Part shown: positions 10,311-20,264 of the stretch, in pieces
Position numbering within the stretch: the first letter of the stretch is position 1
Layout of the letters: the number at the start of each line of letters is the position of its first letter
NCBI GenBank assembly: GCA_002205965.3
Contig: NADL03000002.1
Coordinates: forward strand, 558,001-622,000
Direction: 5' to 3'
DNA from: Kappaphycus alvarezii
Taxonomy: Eukaryota > Rhodophyta > Florideophyceae > Gigartinales > Solieriaceae
Length of the DNA: 64,000 nucleotides
Position numbers and translations under genes: made by a program
The notes under the pieces: generated by a model
The model's input: the letters and a program-made list of their open reading frames with translations, nothing else
What the model was told of the DNA's origin: nothing
The model's database searches: none

Positions 10311-11248
10311 CGCGCATAAAGATTAAAACTGAACGCGCACTGCTTCTCGAGTCCGCTTGGTTGCAACCTACACCTTCAACGTTGCTGCTTGTCCATCCAT
10401 GGCACTCATCGCTCACCCTTGCGAGCCTGGTGGAAAGTAAATTTGCACGCTTGAAATAGTGCTCCTCTCAGTCTCAGCACATATGCCGGGATTGGGACGA
10501 CGGTGCTGCTAAACCGTTCCTCGCGTTCGTCGAGTCATTTCTTGACGTTTCAATTGGCATCTCGCCACTGTGGAACGCCTCCTTCTGAGAGAGGTCTTCC
10601 TCTCTTCACTTTTGTTGGACCGAACGCATTTCTTCCTCAGATAATGCCGTCCGTCTCTCTCCGAGTCCTTCCTCCTACAAACCTTACGCCTGTCAATCCC
10701 TCCCCTCAAGCTGTTAGTCACAGCTTTCTGTTCAAATTTCAAGTGCTTCGCGGGGTTATCTATGGGCATTCCTTCTTTGTGTCACCAGCTTGTTCGTGTT
10801 CAGAGCTTTCTTGTTCAGACTCTCTCGATCTTTTTTCAGTCTTCTCCTCATCTCCGCCAACTTGAACTCCATCCCGTTGCCAACCCGGGAGCGCAAGCTT
10901 GAGATATCCAGTCGAAGTGGTGGGGAGCTGGTCTACTTCCCGGTCCTGAACCTCGTTCTGATTTACCAATTATAGTGCGCGTCTACTTCATTCCTCAACT
11001 AGCTCTACAAGGGCCTCACCTCGAAAAAGTTCGACCGGGATTCGTGCAATTTCATCCAGAATATCACCTTCTCTTGCTGGGAACCGTACGCCCGCATGTT
11101 CAACACCTCTCAGAAGACGGGCAATGGAACGTCTTGACAAACAAGCAGACCCAACGTTTCGCTATGCAGCGAAACCCGTTCGAACGACTCATCAGCTTCT
11201 GGAGCAGAAGCTTGCTTGCGATGACTTGCTTCTCTACACGAGCGATAA
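10311..11248. other. Unassigned spacer upstream of the eS12 fragment
   Basis: Open frames up to 120 codons exist but none resembles a known protein or the missing N-terminal half of eS12. The plus strand is pyrimidine-rich at 10500-10870. Confidence 0.35.
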
Positions 11249-11518
11249 AGGTCGCAAGGAAACGTGGCGTCGGACTGCGACGAGCCGGCGTGCACTCGTC
11301 TGGTGGAGGCGCTGTGCAGCGAGCATGATATGGCGCTGGTTCGCGTTCCGGATCGCAAGCAGTTGGGCGAGTGGGCGGGGTTGTCCAAGATCGATGAGGA
11401 GGGCGACGTGACCAAGGTGGTGGGGGCCACTTGTGTCATGATCAAGGAGTTCGTAGGGAGTTCGCAGGGGTACGAGTTTTTGTTCGAGTGCGTGAAAGAT
11501 AACAAGGGAGAGGAGTAG
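11249..11518 (+). CDS. RPS12: Ribosomal protein eS12 (RPS12), C-terminal part only
   Basis: The frame is open after a TAA at 11246 and ends at a normal stop (TAG) after DNKGEE. From ASDCDEPACTRLVEALCSEH onwards it follows eS12: the conserved block KQLGEWAGLSKIDEEG, then TKVVGATCVMIKEF. The family is about 130-150 residues long and this gives about 85. The usual first part with HDGLARGLHE is absent in frame. Only a faint echo (SLHE, then AIKVARKRG) appears upstream in two frames, and there is no ATG at the start. It is therefore a 5'-truncated copy, a gene whose first exon I missed, or a fragment carried by the surrounding transposon. It lies between a Harbinger-type transposase and a Myb-like gene. 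eS12 is a component of the 40S subunit. Confidence 0.72.
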   Translation, partial: RSQGNVASDCDEPACTRLVEALCSEHDMALVRVPDRKQLGEWAGLSKIDEEGDVTKVVGATCVMIKEFVGSSQGYEFLFECVKDNKGEE

Positions 11519-11686
11519 AATGGAACGCGCAATCGGTGTCGTCTTTGGGGTAAGGGGGAAGGAAGGTTGAAGGTGGTGGTATAAAGTTGAATGATTCCGG
11601 CGCTTCAGGTTGGGTGCTTGGCCGCACTCGGCCGCCCGCTTGACACGCGGCGTTCGCGAGAAGTAAGAGATGCAATGGATGTGCAC

Positions 11687-12780
11687 TCACTTCGATTTAT
11701 GGTCCTTCAGCGTCTCCTTCATCAGCTTAAACTTCTGAAGTTCCAGACGGTCTCGGGCCTCGCGTTCCTCAATTCGCTCTTTGCGATCTTCTCCTCTCTC
11801 ACAGCGTCGCTCAGCACGGTCCTCTTCCCCCCTCTTCTCTTCATCCTCGAACCTGCGCTCCTCCAATTGTAGCTTCTTTTCCTCTAGTCCGTGCTGCGCT
11901 TCGTCGTTGTCCTTCAAAAGAAACGCCGAAGCGCTCCATGTCGCCTGCATACATTTGACCATGGTTAACATGCGACGCTTCTTCGGAGGAGGAGGATCCT
12001 TCGGGTCCCCACCTCCCCCATCGCCACCTTCAGCCTCCCTCCCGTCGGCTTTGTCGTCATCAGAAATGACGACAGGATCACTGCTCGTGGCTTTAGCGAC
12101 AATCCGCGCAGCAGCGTCAAGCTTCTTCTTTTCCCTATCCTTGATCGTTTTGCGCCTCTCGTTCCGTCGCGCTGTCTGCTCCTCGCGTGCTTCTCTCATC
12201 TGACTAAGGAGTTCATCAGCTTCCGTCACTTCTCCACCAACGCCGGACATAGTCGCATTTACCCTGTCTTTCTTGTTAAAAGCTTTCTGCAAACGTTCGT
12301 ACCTATCCCGGATACTTTTCCATCTACTTGGGAGAAGTCGGGGTTCTCGCGTCAAGGCATCGGCGGCCGCGTCGAAGTACTCCATTTTCGACCCATGCGG
12401 TGCCACATGTGCATTAGCGGCTAGTACCTCCCGAAGCATCATGTCGACCTCCTCGGACGATAAGTCAGTCGCCCTTCCGCGTTTGGACTTCCCTGGTTTT
12501 AGGGTTTGGAAGAAGAAGAACCAGCAGAAGATGGGGCCGCGGATGAACAAGCGGTGGGAGGAGAAGCAGCGGAGGGGGCACACGCAGAAGGGGAAGCGGT
12601 TGGTGCAGTGGCGGCTGGAAGAGATGGTACGGCATTGCATGAAGCAGCAGGATGAGAACCTGCGGGAGTTGAAGCGGCGGGAGGGGAAGCGGAGAGAGAG
12701 GAAGCGGCGGGAGGGACAGAGGCGAACGCAGAAGGAGACCGGACATCGCGCGATGAAACTTGTGGATGTGATGAAGCCAT
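11687..12780 (-). CDS. Myb/SANT-like DNA-binding protein, probable Harbinger partner, one frameshift
   Basis: I read one protein in two frames. The ATG at 12780 opens an Ala/Ser/Pro-rich N-terminus (MASSHPQVSSRD to SAGSSSSKP). The frame then changes near 12490 into LKPGKSKRGRATDLSSEEVD. The second part carries a Myb/SANT-like or MADF-like domain (VDMMLREVLAANAHVAPHG, then LPSRWKSIRDRYERLQKAF). It continues through GEVTEADELLSQMREAREE, a Lys/Arg-rich stretch, an acidic/Gly/Pro linker with PPPPKKRRM (a possible nuclear signal), and a long charged coiled-coil end rich in Glu and Arg (LEEKKLQLEERRFEDEEKR). PIF/Harbinger elements encode such a protein beside the transposase. It is the best preserved of the three Myb-like genes here, and a single indel separates it from an intact frame. 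Confidence 0.75.
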
Positions 12781-13038
12781 CTTCAGTAGGGCGGTGGCGG
12801 TCGTCGCCGAAAGTGCAAGGCGGGTAGGCGGGTCCGAGGGAGGTTACTGCTGAAGCACCAGGAATCCGTAACGTTCACATTTTAACGCAGAGCCCGTGAA
12901 ATTGTAGACATATATCATCATCATATCATCGCCTGTTTGACGCATGTGAGCAAATTGGCTCCTAGGCTTACAGCTGGTTTGCTCACAAAAAAGTTAATTT
13001 GCTCATATTTCATACCATAAGCTCTTAAATAACCCCGT
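12781..13038. other. Spacer with repeated TTTGCTC/GAGCAAA motifs
   Basis: No gene is seen. GAGCAAATTGGCTCC, TTTGCTCAC and TTTGCTCAT lie within 70 bp (12948-13008). They may be the decayed end of an element, but no partner copy was found. Confidence 0.35.
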
Positions 13039-13490
13039 ACTAGTGTCTATTGGACCGTTGTCCAAATGTCCTCATATGAGGACTACTTTTAGCACTTCTT
13101 TTTCAATACAAATTTTTTACCGGAGCGCATTTCTTGTCTCTCCGCATTATTTCATGAGTGCAGATGGCCGATCAAAACAAACTTTCCGAGATTTTTGACC
13201 TCGGTTACGGCTCGAGCAATTTTCCCTCAGCAAAGTCGGCTCTTCGCAAGAAGTTGTTAAAACGACTTTATTTTGGAAGAAAATATAGTTCGTATTATCG
13301 TAGAGGTTTCAGAAACGAATGCTCATGTTCAGTAAGAATCAATGTACTGTAACTAACATAAGAAACCTTTTTTGCACTAAAAATTTCGGGCTTCCAAAAT
13401 TTACCTTTCCAAAATGTAACGGAAACTGTCCTCATATGAGGACAAAGTGTGCCTCATATGAGGATAGTGCTATGAAGAATAGACACTAGT
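13039..13490. mobile_element. MITE-like element with 13-bp inverted ends and internal palindromes
   Basis: ACTAGTGTCTATT at 13039-13051 is matched by its exact reverse complement at 13478-13490. Close to each end lies the 16-bp perfect palindrome GTCCTCATATGAGGAC (13068-13083 and 13428-13443), with a third, shorter copy (CCTCATATGAGG) at 13452-13463. A 62-codon frame from the ATG at 13164 ends at 13352. It is basic (KLLKRLYFGRKYSSYYRRG) and not recognised. I found no target duplication. A 452-bp size with subterminal palindromes fits a non-autonomous DNA transposon. Confidence 0.6.
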
Positions 13491-13499
13491 TTCAAGACG

Positions 13500-13640
13500 T
13501 TTTACTTCACTTATGTTTTGTGTGAATCTGCGTGATTCACTCACGGTGCGTACACTGCGTGAAGGTCTAGCTGGCGTGAACTTCACGCTAAACATCAGGC
13601 AGTTCACGCACCTCCCAAAATTGTTCACGCACCACTACCC
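13500..13640. repeat. Cluster of GCGTGAA/TTCACGC motifs
   Basis: At least six copies of GTGAA or TTCAC, extended to GCGTGAA or TTCACGC, lie within about 140 bp in both orientations. The interrupted palindrome GCGTGAACTTCACGC is at 13574-13588. Such clusters are typical of transposase binding at subterminal regions. It lies directly downstream of the transposase remnant at 13724-14901. Confidence 0.55.
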
Positions 13641-13723
13641 ATTGTGGCCTCTTCAAAGACAACAAAACTAACTTTGAGAGTTATCTACTTTGCTTTTGAA
13701 CGACTCTATCTCCTCTGCTGGAA

Positions 13724-14901
13724 TCATAGCTCTTGTGAGAACCTCACTTGCGTGCCATGTTGACCAAGACTTAGCACATATGGCCTGCCGACACAATCTG
13801 CACCACTTTTTTTGACGCGCACCTCCCTTTTCTTCAGTATCTTACCTTTGTACTTTAAGGTGAAATTGTATGAACATAGTGCGCAATAGGCTGCCTTCCG
13901 CTTGACTTTCTTATGTGCTGAAGGATTTGACAGCCTTCTCTCAGCATCCACTTCTCTGTTATACTTTCTAGCAGCATCTTTTGTATAGAGAGGCGTAAAT
14001 GCTGTCGGAATATCATTGACTGAATTATCGCTCTCGTTCTGATTCTTCAATGATTCTGTGTACTCTCTGGCTAGGTTCATAGAAAAACCTGCAAACGTTC
14101 TACAACTTCCAACCTAATGGCGGAGAGAGTTGTAACCAGTTGGTTTCCATTTGCACAGACATCATTGTCTGGTAGATAGCCTTTGGCTTTTGCGGCAGAG
14201 AGTTGGTGTACTACTGACGCATTGTTTATTTGCGCGCATAGTAGCCTCCCAACTACACTTACAGTTGGGTTCTCAGATACGTTTGTGTAAAACAAACTCT
14301 TGAGTGCCCTGCTAAACTCGTCTAATCCACTTTTAAGATGATTACAATATACCCAGCATGATGGCCGAATCATACGAGATGGGGGTAGAGGTCCCCTGTC
14401 CTGCATAGAATTTTGTACGTTTTGCTCAAACTGTAAAAGGAGCAGAGGAAGTGAAGGTCAGCTGCATGAGTCTGACTCAGTTGAGAGTCATATTCCTCTA
14501 GTATCTTCATACAGTTATCTCCTATCCACAAGAAACAACTGTTCCTGACAGCAGAAATTGCATAAAATTCGGACGTAATCAAAGAGCTTGAGAAATCTAG
14601 AATACTGCCGTAGAGAATCTCCCAACACCTAAATTGCTCCTCTTTCCCACAATGAAGAGAAAGTTCCGTCCACCAAGCACCGCAGCATGGTGAAGGCATT
14701 GTAGCCTGTATGAGTTGTGGGTACCTGATCACGGAATGCCTGGTTGGAGTTTGCCGAACGCTCGATGTCAGGTATGTGCGAAATCGCGCTGTATTGACGA
14801 CAGATACGTTTAGCGTACTCTATTGCTGTTATAGAAGCCATCGTCTTAATCTCAACAGCAGCAACAGTCACATCCCTATTATCATCAGAGAACACAACCA
14901 C
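13724..14901 (-). pseudogene. PiggyBac-like transposase remnant
   Basis: Four overlapping minus-strand frames join into one decayed protein. The segment YCNHLKSGLDEFSRALKSLF followed by VVGRLLCAQINNASVVHQL (14406-14077) resembles the conserved late part of PiggyBac-type transposases (Y-N-x-x-K-x-G-V-D, then a helix ending in N-A-x-x-x-x-x-L). The tail (13724-14080) is basic, with KKVKRKAAYCALC and one more Cys at GADC, which could be the remains of the usual cysteine-rich finger. No catalytic Asp can be placed with confidence. The first frame (14901) starts MVVFSDDNRDVTVAAVEIKT. The family assignment is tentative. Confidence 0.4.
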
Positions 14902-15084
14902 CCGTCCGGACCCAACTCCCTCTCGTCACTCGACGAGTTCCTCCCCCACCAACCACCACCTATAGTGCCAGTCGATCATGCTACAATGCCGTATCAAGAT
15001 ACATACTCATCTGATAGCTCCACTCAAATGAAATTATGCCAGGCGATGCTGCCTTGACTCAGAGACCAGAATGAAGATCCAAAT

Positions 15085-15880
15085 TTACATAAGACGAAGA
15101 TCTATTCATTGTTAGAGAGGTTGCGGTGTGCAAAGCACACATTGGTCCAAACGGTGAACTAGGGAAAGGTTCGAAATAGCAGCATCAAAAGCCAACGCAA
15201 CCAGAAAATTGTCTAAAGCTGTTACATAGAAATCTATTCAGGACATATATGTAAGGCTGCAACGTAGGTCCGATAAGTAGGATCGGTCAGAGAGCTTAAT
15301 GAGTGGCATAGGAGGGAGGTCACGGAAATGGAGGAATTATTTTCGATGATGAAGGAAGATCGTGATGACTAGCTGAGCTGAAAAGTGCGAGAAATGGAAG
15401 ATAAGCAAGGAGAGAGATGGACAAAGGATACCTTGGGAGATAATTCTTGAAAAAGCTACCAGTAGGCAGAGTGAAGAGGAGAGACGATTTGAGGATGCTG
15501 TGGGCAGTGACTGTGGCAACGATTATGCGCCAATAATCCCGATTAGGGGAGGAACAAACGCGAAAGAGCAGGCTCGGAAGCATTGAAAAGTATATAGTGG
15601 AGGAAGTTGCGATTTTGAAAGCACTTGAGCTTGCAGGAAAAAGCCGTCTCGAAATGGAGGGTAAAAATTAGAGCTCGCACGACAGCGTTTGAAAGATGAT
15701 ATGGAGGAACGAAAGCGTGCACGGGAGGAGCGTATGGAAGAGAGAGAGGCTGCAGCTGAGTTAGAGCTCAATAAAATTAAGCTCATGATGGACATCATGG
15801 CAAGTTTTATAAAGTTGGGAAGGGAAAGTCATGCGAATCAGGGAAGCGGAACAGGAAAGGGTTCCTGTTCATCGTCTTAA
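15085..15880 (+). pseudogene. Myb/SANT-like partner protein, decayed (second copy)
   Basis: Pieces in three frames match the protein at 11687-12780. DEDLFIVREVAVCKAHIGPN (15097 onwards) is followed, in another frame, by RFEIAASKANATRKLSKAVT with a stop and then KSIQDIYVRLQRRSD. LMSGIGG and EVTEMEELFSMMKEDRDD come next. The end is a charged helix (MEERKRAREERMEEREAAAE, near 15700) and a Ser-rich tail ending at 15880. Several stops are present. It faces the transposase at 15950-16924 tail to tail. Confidence 0.72.
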
Positions 15881-15949
15881 GTTTTAAGGCAACCGTAGTA
15901 GATGTAAACTCAACCGTATTTACATATTGCACGCATTGTTAGCTCAACT

Positions 15950-16924
15950 TCCTCGATACGAAGTACCCTTCTAAAGTACGTGGGACACAGTTGAAGTAAA
16001 TTGATGTTCGGTTCCAATACAGGCAGTTACGGATGTCGCTTTAAGAGGCGCTGCACCGTAAATCTTTCCGATTGGTAGCTGCAGCACTCGCATATTTCTT
16101 GGAAAATCAGCGGAAGTCCATTATGTTTTCAGTTCTTTAAAAATCCCCTCGACCGTTACCTTTCCCGATGATATGGAATTATTAAAAGCAGCCTGTGCGG
16201 GGGTAATTTTTGAGCTCTTAAAAGTTACTTCAAGATATCATTCGCTAGTTATAACCACTATCTCCGTATATACAGTAACTAAAAGGGTCCACATGTAACA
16301 CACTTTCGAGTTGATCATCCAACCCCGATCTTGAAAAAAGCGTCCAATCGTGTATTCTGCCCTCTATTGGACCGAGGATATGTATAAATAGCCATCGGGA
16401 GTATTCACAGTCTGGAACTTCAAAGCGTGTTTTCGGTTATGTACGTTGTATACAATGTTTTGTAGTGCGGCATCTTCTGGCCTTGCAACTTCTAGAACAG
16501 TTCAGTTAATAAAACCTATGCAATTTCCCAAAGCTCCAGTCGTATCTTTAATTGCGTCAGCCTATCGTCCTTCATTTGATGAAATGAACTCAGCACTGAT
16601 AGGATTAGCCAAAAACTCTCCTAAGCCCTCGAAAAACGACTCGATTGTTTCCCGAAACACCTCTGACTGCTGTAGAGCATGCGTCCAAAACATCACTTCT
16701 AAACCTTTCCAACTTTGCGGCGTAGAAATCCGTTGAAGTAAAACATATGTTGCCAACATTCGTGAGCAAGAGTATATGTTTCTCGTTGTTGTCAAGTACT
16801 GATTACCAGTAGTTATCACATGCGTAACGTTGATAACATTAGGCCTTAAGAATCGAAAGTGTAGTAGGCATTTTTCATCCCCCATGTTCTCGAATACTTC
16901 CTCGAAAGTTGTGGTTGCTATCAA
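15950..16924 (-). pseudogene. PIF/Harbinger-type DDE transposase, decayed (second copy)
   Basis: From 16924 down, the N-terminal helical part (FRFLRPNVINVTHVI; LQRISTPQSWKGLEVMF) runs in one frame to about 16562. The catalytic part continues in other frames: YADAIKDTTGALGNCIGFI, NIVYNVHNRKHALKFQTVNT, then GPIEGRIHDWTLFSRSGLDD with the second Asp, and CIYGDSGYN directly followed by a stop. Remnants of the Glu region (VTVEGIFKELKT) and the last block (FNCVPRTLEGYF) reach about 15950. The first Asp motif is altered, reading NWT where FIDGT is expected. It cannot encode a working enzyme. Confidence 0.82.
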
Positions 16925-17075
16925 CCTACTTCGTTTGACAAACGATACATGATTTATTCTCTACGTCTTGTACTTCGTGTAGGCTGTATCAATCAATGAT
17001 AAGGGGAGGTCAGTTTGAGAGTGGATGCGGATAACAGGGAGGAGCGCTTTGCGCCAAAACTGGAGTCTCCTGTAG

Positions 17076-17615
17076 TTATCTCTCTTCGTTTCTCGATGAA
17101 AGGTACCTTTCCGTGCCCGACTCATACTGTGATGCGGACGCCTTTCTGCTGTAATACTCACGGGAGAGATCCAGAGTTGCAACGTAAATGGACTTCATCA
17201 AATAATCAGTTTGCTCGCCTGAGTACCGCGTTGTTGGATTCAATACAGTAAAATTACAGATCAATTGTAGAAATTGTACTGAAGTCTGTCGTACCGTAAA
17301 ATCTATAGCGTCCCCTTCACCCCTTCCACATTCAATCAGGTCCATCTCCCAGTCTGGTTTGGCGGTCGTGAATTTCAACAACTCACACGAATAATCCATA
17401 CGTCTCGTGCTGCTAGCCTGATTCCGGACCCAATATATTAGCGAGTATGTAATAGCAAATTTCTGCAAATTTTCCCTCAATTTCCCTAAAACGTGGCTCC
17501 CGTATCCCAGCAATTGTATTGTTTCTAAAAATCGGTTCTGAAATGAACCACAAATATGAGCAGTAACAGAAATGGTTTCTGCAATGTATGATTGGCGCAA
17601 AAGCAGTAACAGCAA
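17076..17615 (-). CDS. Uncharacterised 179-residue open frame
   Basis: An uninterrupted frame with no recognised motif. It starts with a hydrophobic stretch (MLLLLLRQSY) but lacks a convincing signal peptide. It lies upstream of the transposase remnant on the same strand. It may be a chance frame. I report it because it is long for this region. Confidence 0.2.
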   Translation of the reverse strand: MLLLLLRQSYIAETISVTAHICGSFQNRFLETIQLLGYGSHVLGKLRENLQKFAITYSLIYWVRNQASSTRRMDYSCELLKFTTAKPDWEMDLIECGRGEGDAIDFTVRQTSVQFLQLICNFTVLNPTTRYSGEQTDYLMKSIYVATLDLSREYYSRKASASQYESGTERYLSSRNEER

Positions 17616-17849
17616 ACGAATCTGAAATTAGCCGTTCACCATTCACCAACATTTACCCAGAACCTATCGCTCATCCTACTCTTAAACGGCTTCATCACCG
17701 TCTCTTTTACCTACCAATCACACCTTCACATCAACAATGTCCGATATGAACTACTTATCCCCCCCCTTCAGTCAATAATCCTTCCTCCACTCCGGAAATC
17801 CACGCTCCATCAGTTAACTCCACTCCCCCCACACCCCCTGATTCTCTCG

Positions 17850-18656
17850 GACCACTTCGTGTCGCCGAAGCCAAAAAAAAGTCCGGGAAAAGGTCCAAAT
17901 TCACAACAAGTGATGACCTCATTCTCGCCCAAGATTTTTAAGCTGTCGAAGCACCCATTGCGCACCATGGTGAGACATTTGCGCGATTCACGCGCGTTGC
18001 GGAGCGCTGCAGTGCTAAAACTACCTTCTTGCCTATTGTGACGTGGAAAAGCGTTCAAGATCGCTTTAGAAGAATCTTTGAAGACTTTGATGTTCGTGAC
18101 CAGAAGGACAGGGTACTTCCCGAGACAGGGGGGAAATTAGTGAGTTGGATCAGCTGTTGGGAGAAATGTCTCAGGCAAAGAAGGACTTCATTGAGGAGAA
18201 GATTGGTACTACTAATGTGCTTTAGAAGGAGGAAGAGGAGACGCTAGACGCTGGACGGGAAATAAATACTAAAGCGTTGCAAAATAAGAAGAAGAGAAAG
18301 TCCCGGGAGAGCGAGGGTTCCGAGTAAAGTCTTCGCAAAATACGTAAGAGTGCGATTGGAAGGGATGTAAGCGACGAAATGATAGCCTTAAGCGACATTT
18401 GAAGTAGTTGGATACTGCGAGGTTCGAGATTGAGAAGGAAAGGATTGAACTTGAGAAGAAGCGCATTGAGCAGGATCAACTGGATCGAGACGCAGACCGC
18501 GCGATACATCAAGAAGAGCGCGAGAGTCGCCGTCTCGAGTTTGAAGTGCAGCTTGAGTTTATGCATCAGATACAAAGCGATTCTCGGGCGCAAATGCAAG
18601 CTGTACTTAGCCTTGTCGATAAGCTGCTTTGTAGTAGGAATGATAGCTCTTTGTAA
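17850..18656 (+). pseudogene. Myb/SANT-like partner protein, decayed (third copy)
   Basis: Reading from about 17880: SKFTTSDDLILAQDF, a stop, then AVEAPIAHHGETFARFTRVA, VTWKSVQDRFRRIFEDFD and VRDQKDRVLPETGG in one frame. After a frameshift it goes on as ELDQLLGEMSQAKKDFIEEK. The tail is a charged helix (FEIEKERIELEKKRIEQDQ; LEFEVQLEFMHQIQSDSRAQ) ending at 18656. The order and spacing equal those of the copies at 11687-12780 and 15085-15880. It faces a transposase on the other strand about 250 bp away. Confidence 0.75.
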
Positions 18657-18773
18657 ACTGGCGCGAGGCTAAATTTGAGTCCGATAGCCGTTCATTTGTG
18701 CTTTGAAAATGTAGAATGGTTAGTGTAAACGCACTGAGCGTCCCGCTCCGCTGCCAGCCTCCGGCTAGGGGCC

Positions 18774-18810
18774 AAAGTCCGCTCCTTCTGCCCTACGGTA
18801 CGCGGACTTT
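18774..18810. terminator. Hairpin with T-run between convergent genes
   Basis: AAAGTCCGC (18774-18782) pairs perfectly with GCGGACTTT (18802-18810), with a 19-base loop and a run of T at the right arm. It lies in the short gap between the convergent Myb-like and transposase remnants. A bidirectional 3'-end role is inference only. Confidence 0.35.
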
Positions 18811-18907
18811 TTTACTCGCACTTCTGCCCCTTCGCTCACAGGTTTCATTAATTCATACTACAATTAAGTGCATAAGACTATAACTTGGGTGGGGCTATTC
18901 CAAAGTG

Positions 18908-19680
18908 CTACGCAATAATGTTTGGGTAGACACAGTTGCGAAGGTTGCTTAGCAACACTGCAGCGATGTACAACTTTCCATCTGCATATTCTTCTAAGCA
19001 AAGCCTCCTCTTCAAATCCGCGAAATTCCAATACATCCTCACATCCTTGAAGAGCCACTCCACAGTTACCCTTTCCTCAGGCATTGCTTTGTTGAACAGC
19101 TTCTGGCCTTCAAATGGATTTGATCCTGAATATAGAACCTCTAGTAAAACTATTCTACTGTAGCCTGAATCTCCATAGATGCTGTATCGCATATTTTCAA
19201 CACGCAACAGTCCAGGAAGAACTGAATCCACGCCGCTCTGCACATAAAGAGTCCAGTCACGCCTGCGACCCTCAATTGGATCCGCCGGATGCATCGCCAT
19301 CTCTCACGGAGTAGTAATAGCTTGATACTTAATCGAATGTTTTCTATTGTGCACGTTTTAGACGAGGTTTTGGTTGATGTACTTACCCTCTGGACGACCT
19401 ATCGCTATGAACGTGCCATCAATAAACCCCAAGACATTTTTCAACCCTTCCGTCCTTTCCATTACTGACGCAGCGTATTCCGCGAACTTCCTTTTCCAGA
19501 AGCTAAGTCAAGTCCCGGTAGTACCAGTCAGGCCCTCTTTCCTAGAAAATCATCCTGCGCTTCCCAAAATACTTGAGAGATGCGACGAGTGCCGCCTGAA
19601 AAGCAGCTCTACATCTGTTCAACGGGCTGGAGAAGCCATGTGGCGAGGTAATAAGCACGTCCTCGAATTATAGTTTTATA
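18908..19680 (-). pseudogene. PIF/Harbinger-type DDE transposase, nearly intact C-terminal part (third copy)
   Basis: The last 130 residues form one clean frame ending at 18908. In reading order the protein has VMERTEGLKNVLGFIDGTF with the first Asp and IAIGRPEG, then VHNRKHSIKYQAITTP. A stop stands just before EMAMHPADPIEGRRRDWTLY, which holds the second Asp. MRYSIYGDSGYSRIVLLEV, VTVEWLFKDVRMYWNFADL with the final Glu region, and SNLRNCVYPNIIA complete it. Upstream of about 19450 the frame is broken. The N-terminal helix-turn-helix region is not clear. It pairs convergently with 17850-18656. Confidence 0.85.
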
Positions 19681-20043
19681 TTACAGTTTAAAAAGCAAAT
19701 AATTTTGGAAATTATTTTAAGGGGGGGAAATTGGGGTGATTTGTTGAGAACGTGTACGGGAAAGTGAATTGTAGGGGATTTTAGGGGTATCTATGATGAC
19801 GCTTTAATTTTTTTCTGTTGCATTTTTTATCTTGTGACCTGCTAGTATTGGAGGATGTCTTTGTCACTGTAATATGTATGTGCAAAGTGGTAGTATTTAT
19901 TTTATTTAAGATTGGTACATTAGTAACGACGATTCTTGGCCAATGGGCGCTCATAAGCCGGGTATATAGCCCAATACACGAAAAACTTCAGCTGCAGTAA
20001 AGCGGTAGCCAACTTATCCGCCCTCCTCTCGGCAAAATTACTC
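19681..20043. other. A/T-rich spacer, no gene seen
   Basis: No recognisable coding sequence. A G-run followed by AAATTGGGGTG at 19720-19738 might be an element end, but no inverted partner was found. Confidence 0.35.
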
Positions 20044-20200
20044 TCTTCCCTTCCATCACTCCCTCACCCCGATCATGACCTCCACAAGAGTACTACGATG
20101 GAGTGAGGGAGCACAAGTGTACCATGATGGGATTGAATCACTCCCAACATGCCCTAGACAAGAGTACCATGATGGGAGTGAGTAAATGTTGGAAGGGAAG
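20044..20200. repeat. Foldback repeat with internal TACCATGATGGGAGTGAG copies
   Basis: CTTCCCTTCCATCACTCCC at 20044-20062 is answered by GGGAGTGAG ... TGGAAGGGAAG at 20174-20200 in inverted orientation. Three variants of GAGTACCATGATGGGAGTGAG are tandemly placed between them. It looks like a short foldback or the remains of a minisatellite. Confidence 0.55.
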
Positions 20201-20264
20201 ACAGTGAGGCTGTCGAGAGGTCGGTGGTTAGGTTAGCTACCTCTTTATAGCGCCGAAGCGTTTC

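Noticed and set aside
11110-11690. Minus-strand frames over the eS12 fragment (11110-11532, 11234-11686)
   Set aside because: The plus strand carries unmistakable eS12 motifs. The minus frames are shadows.
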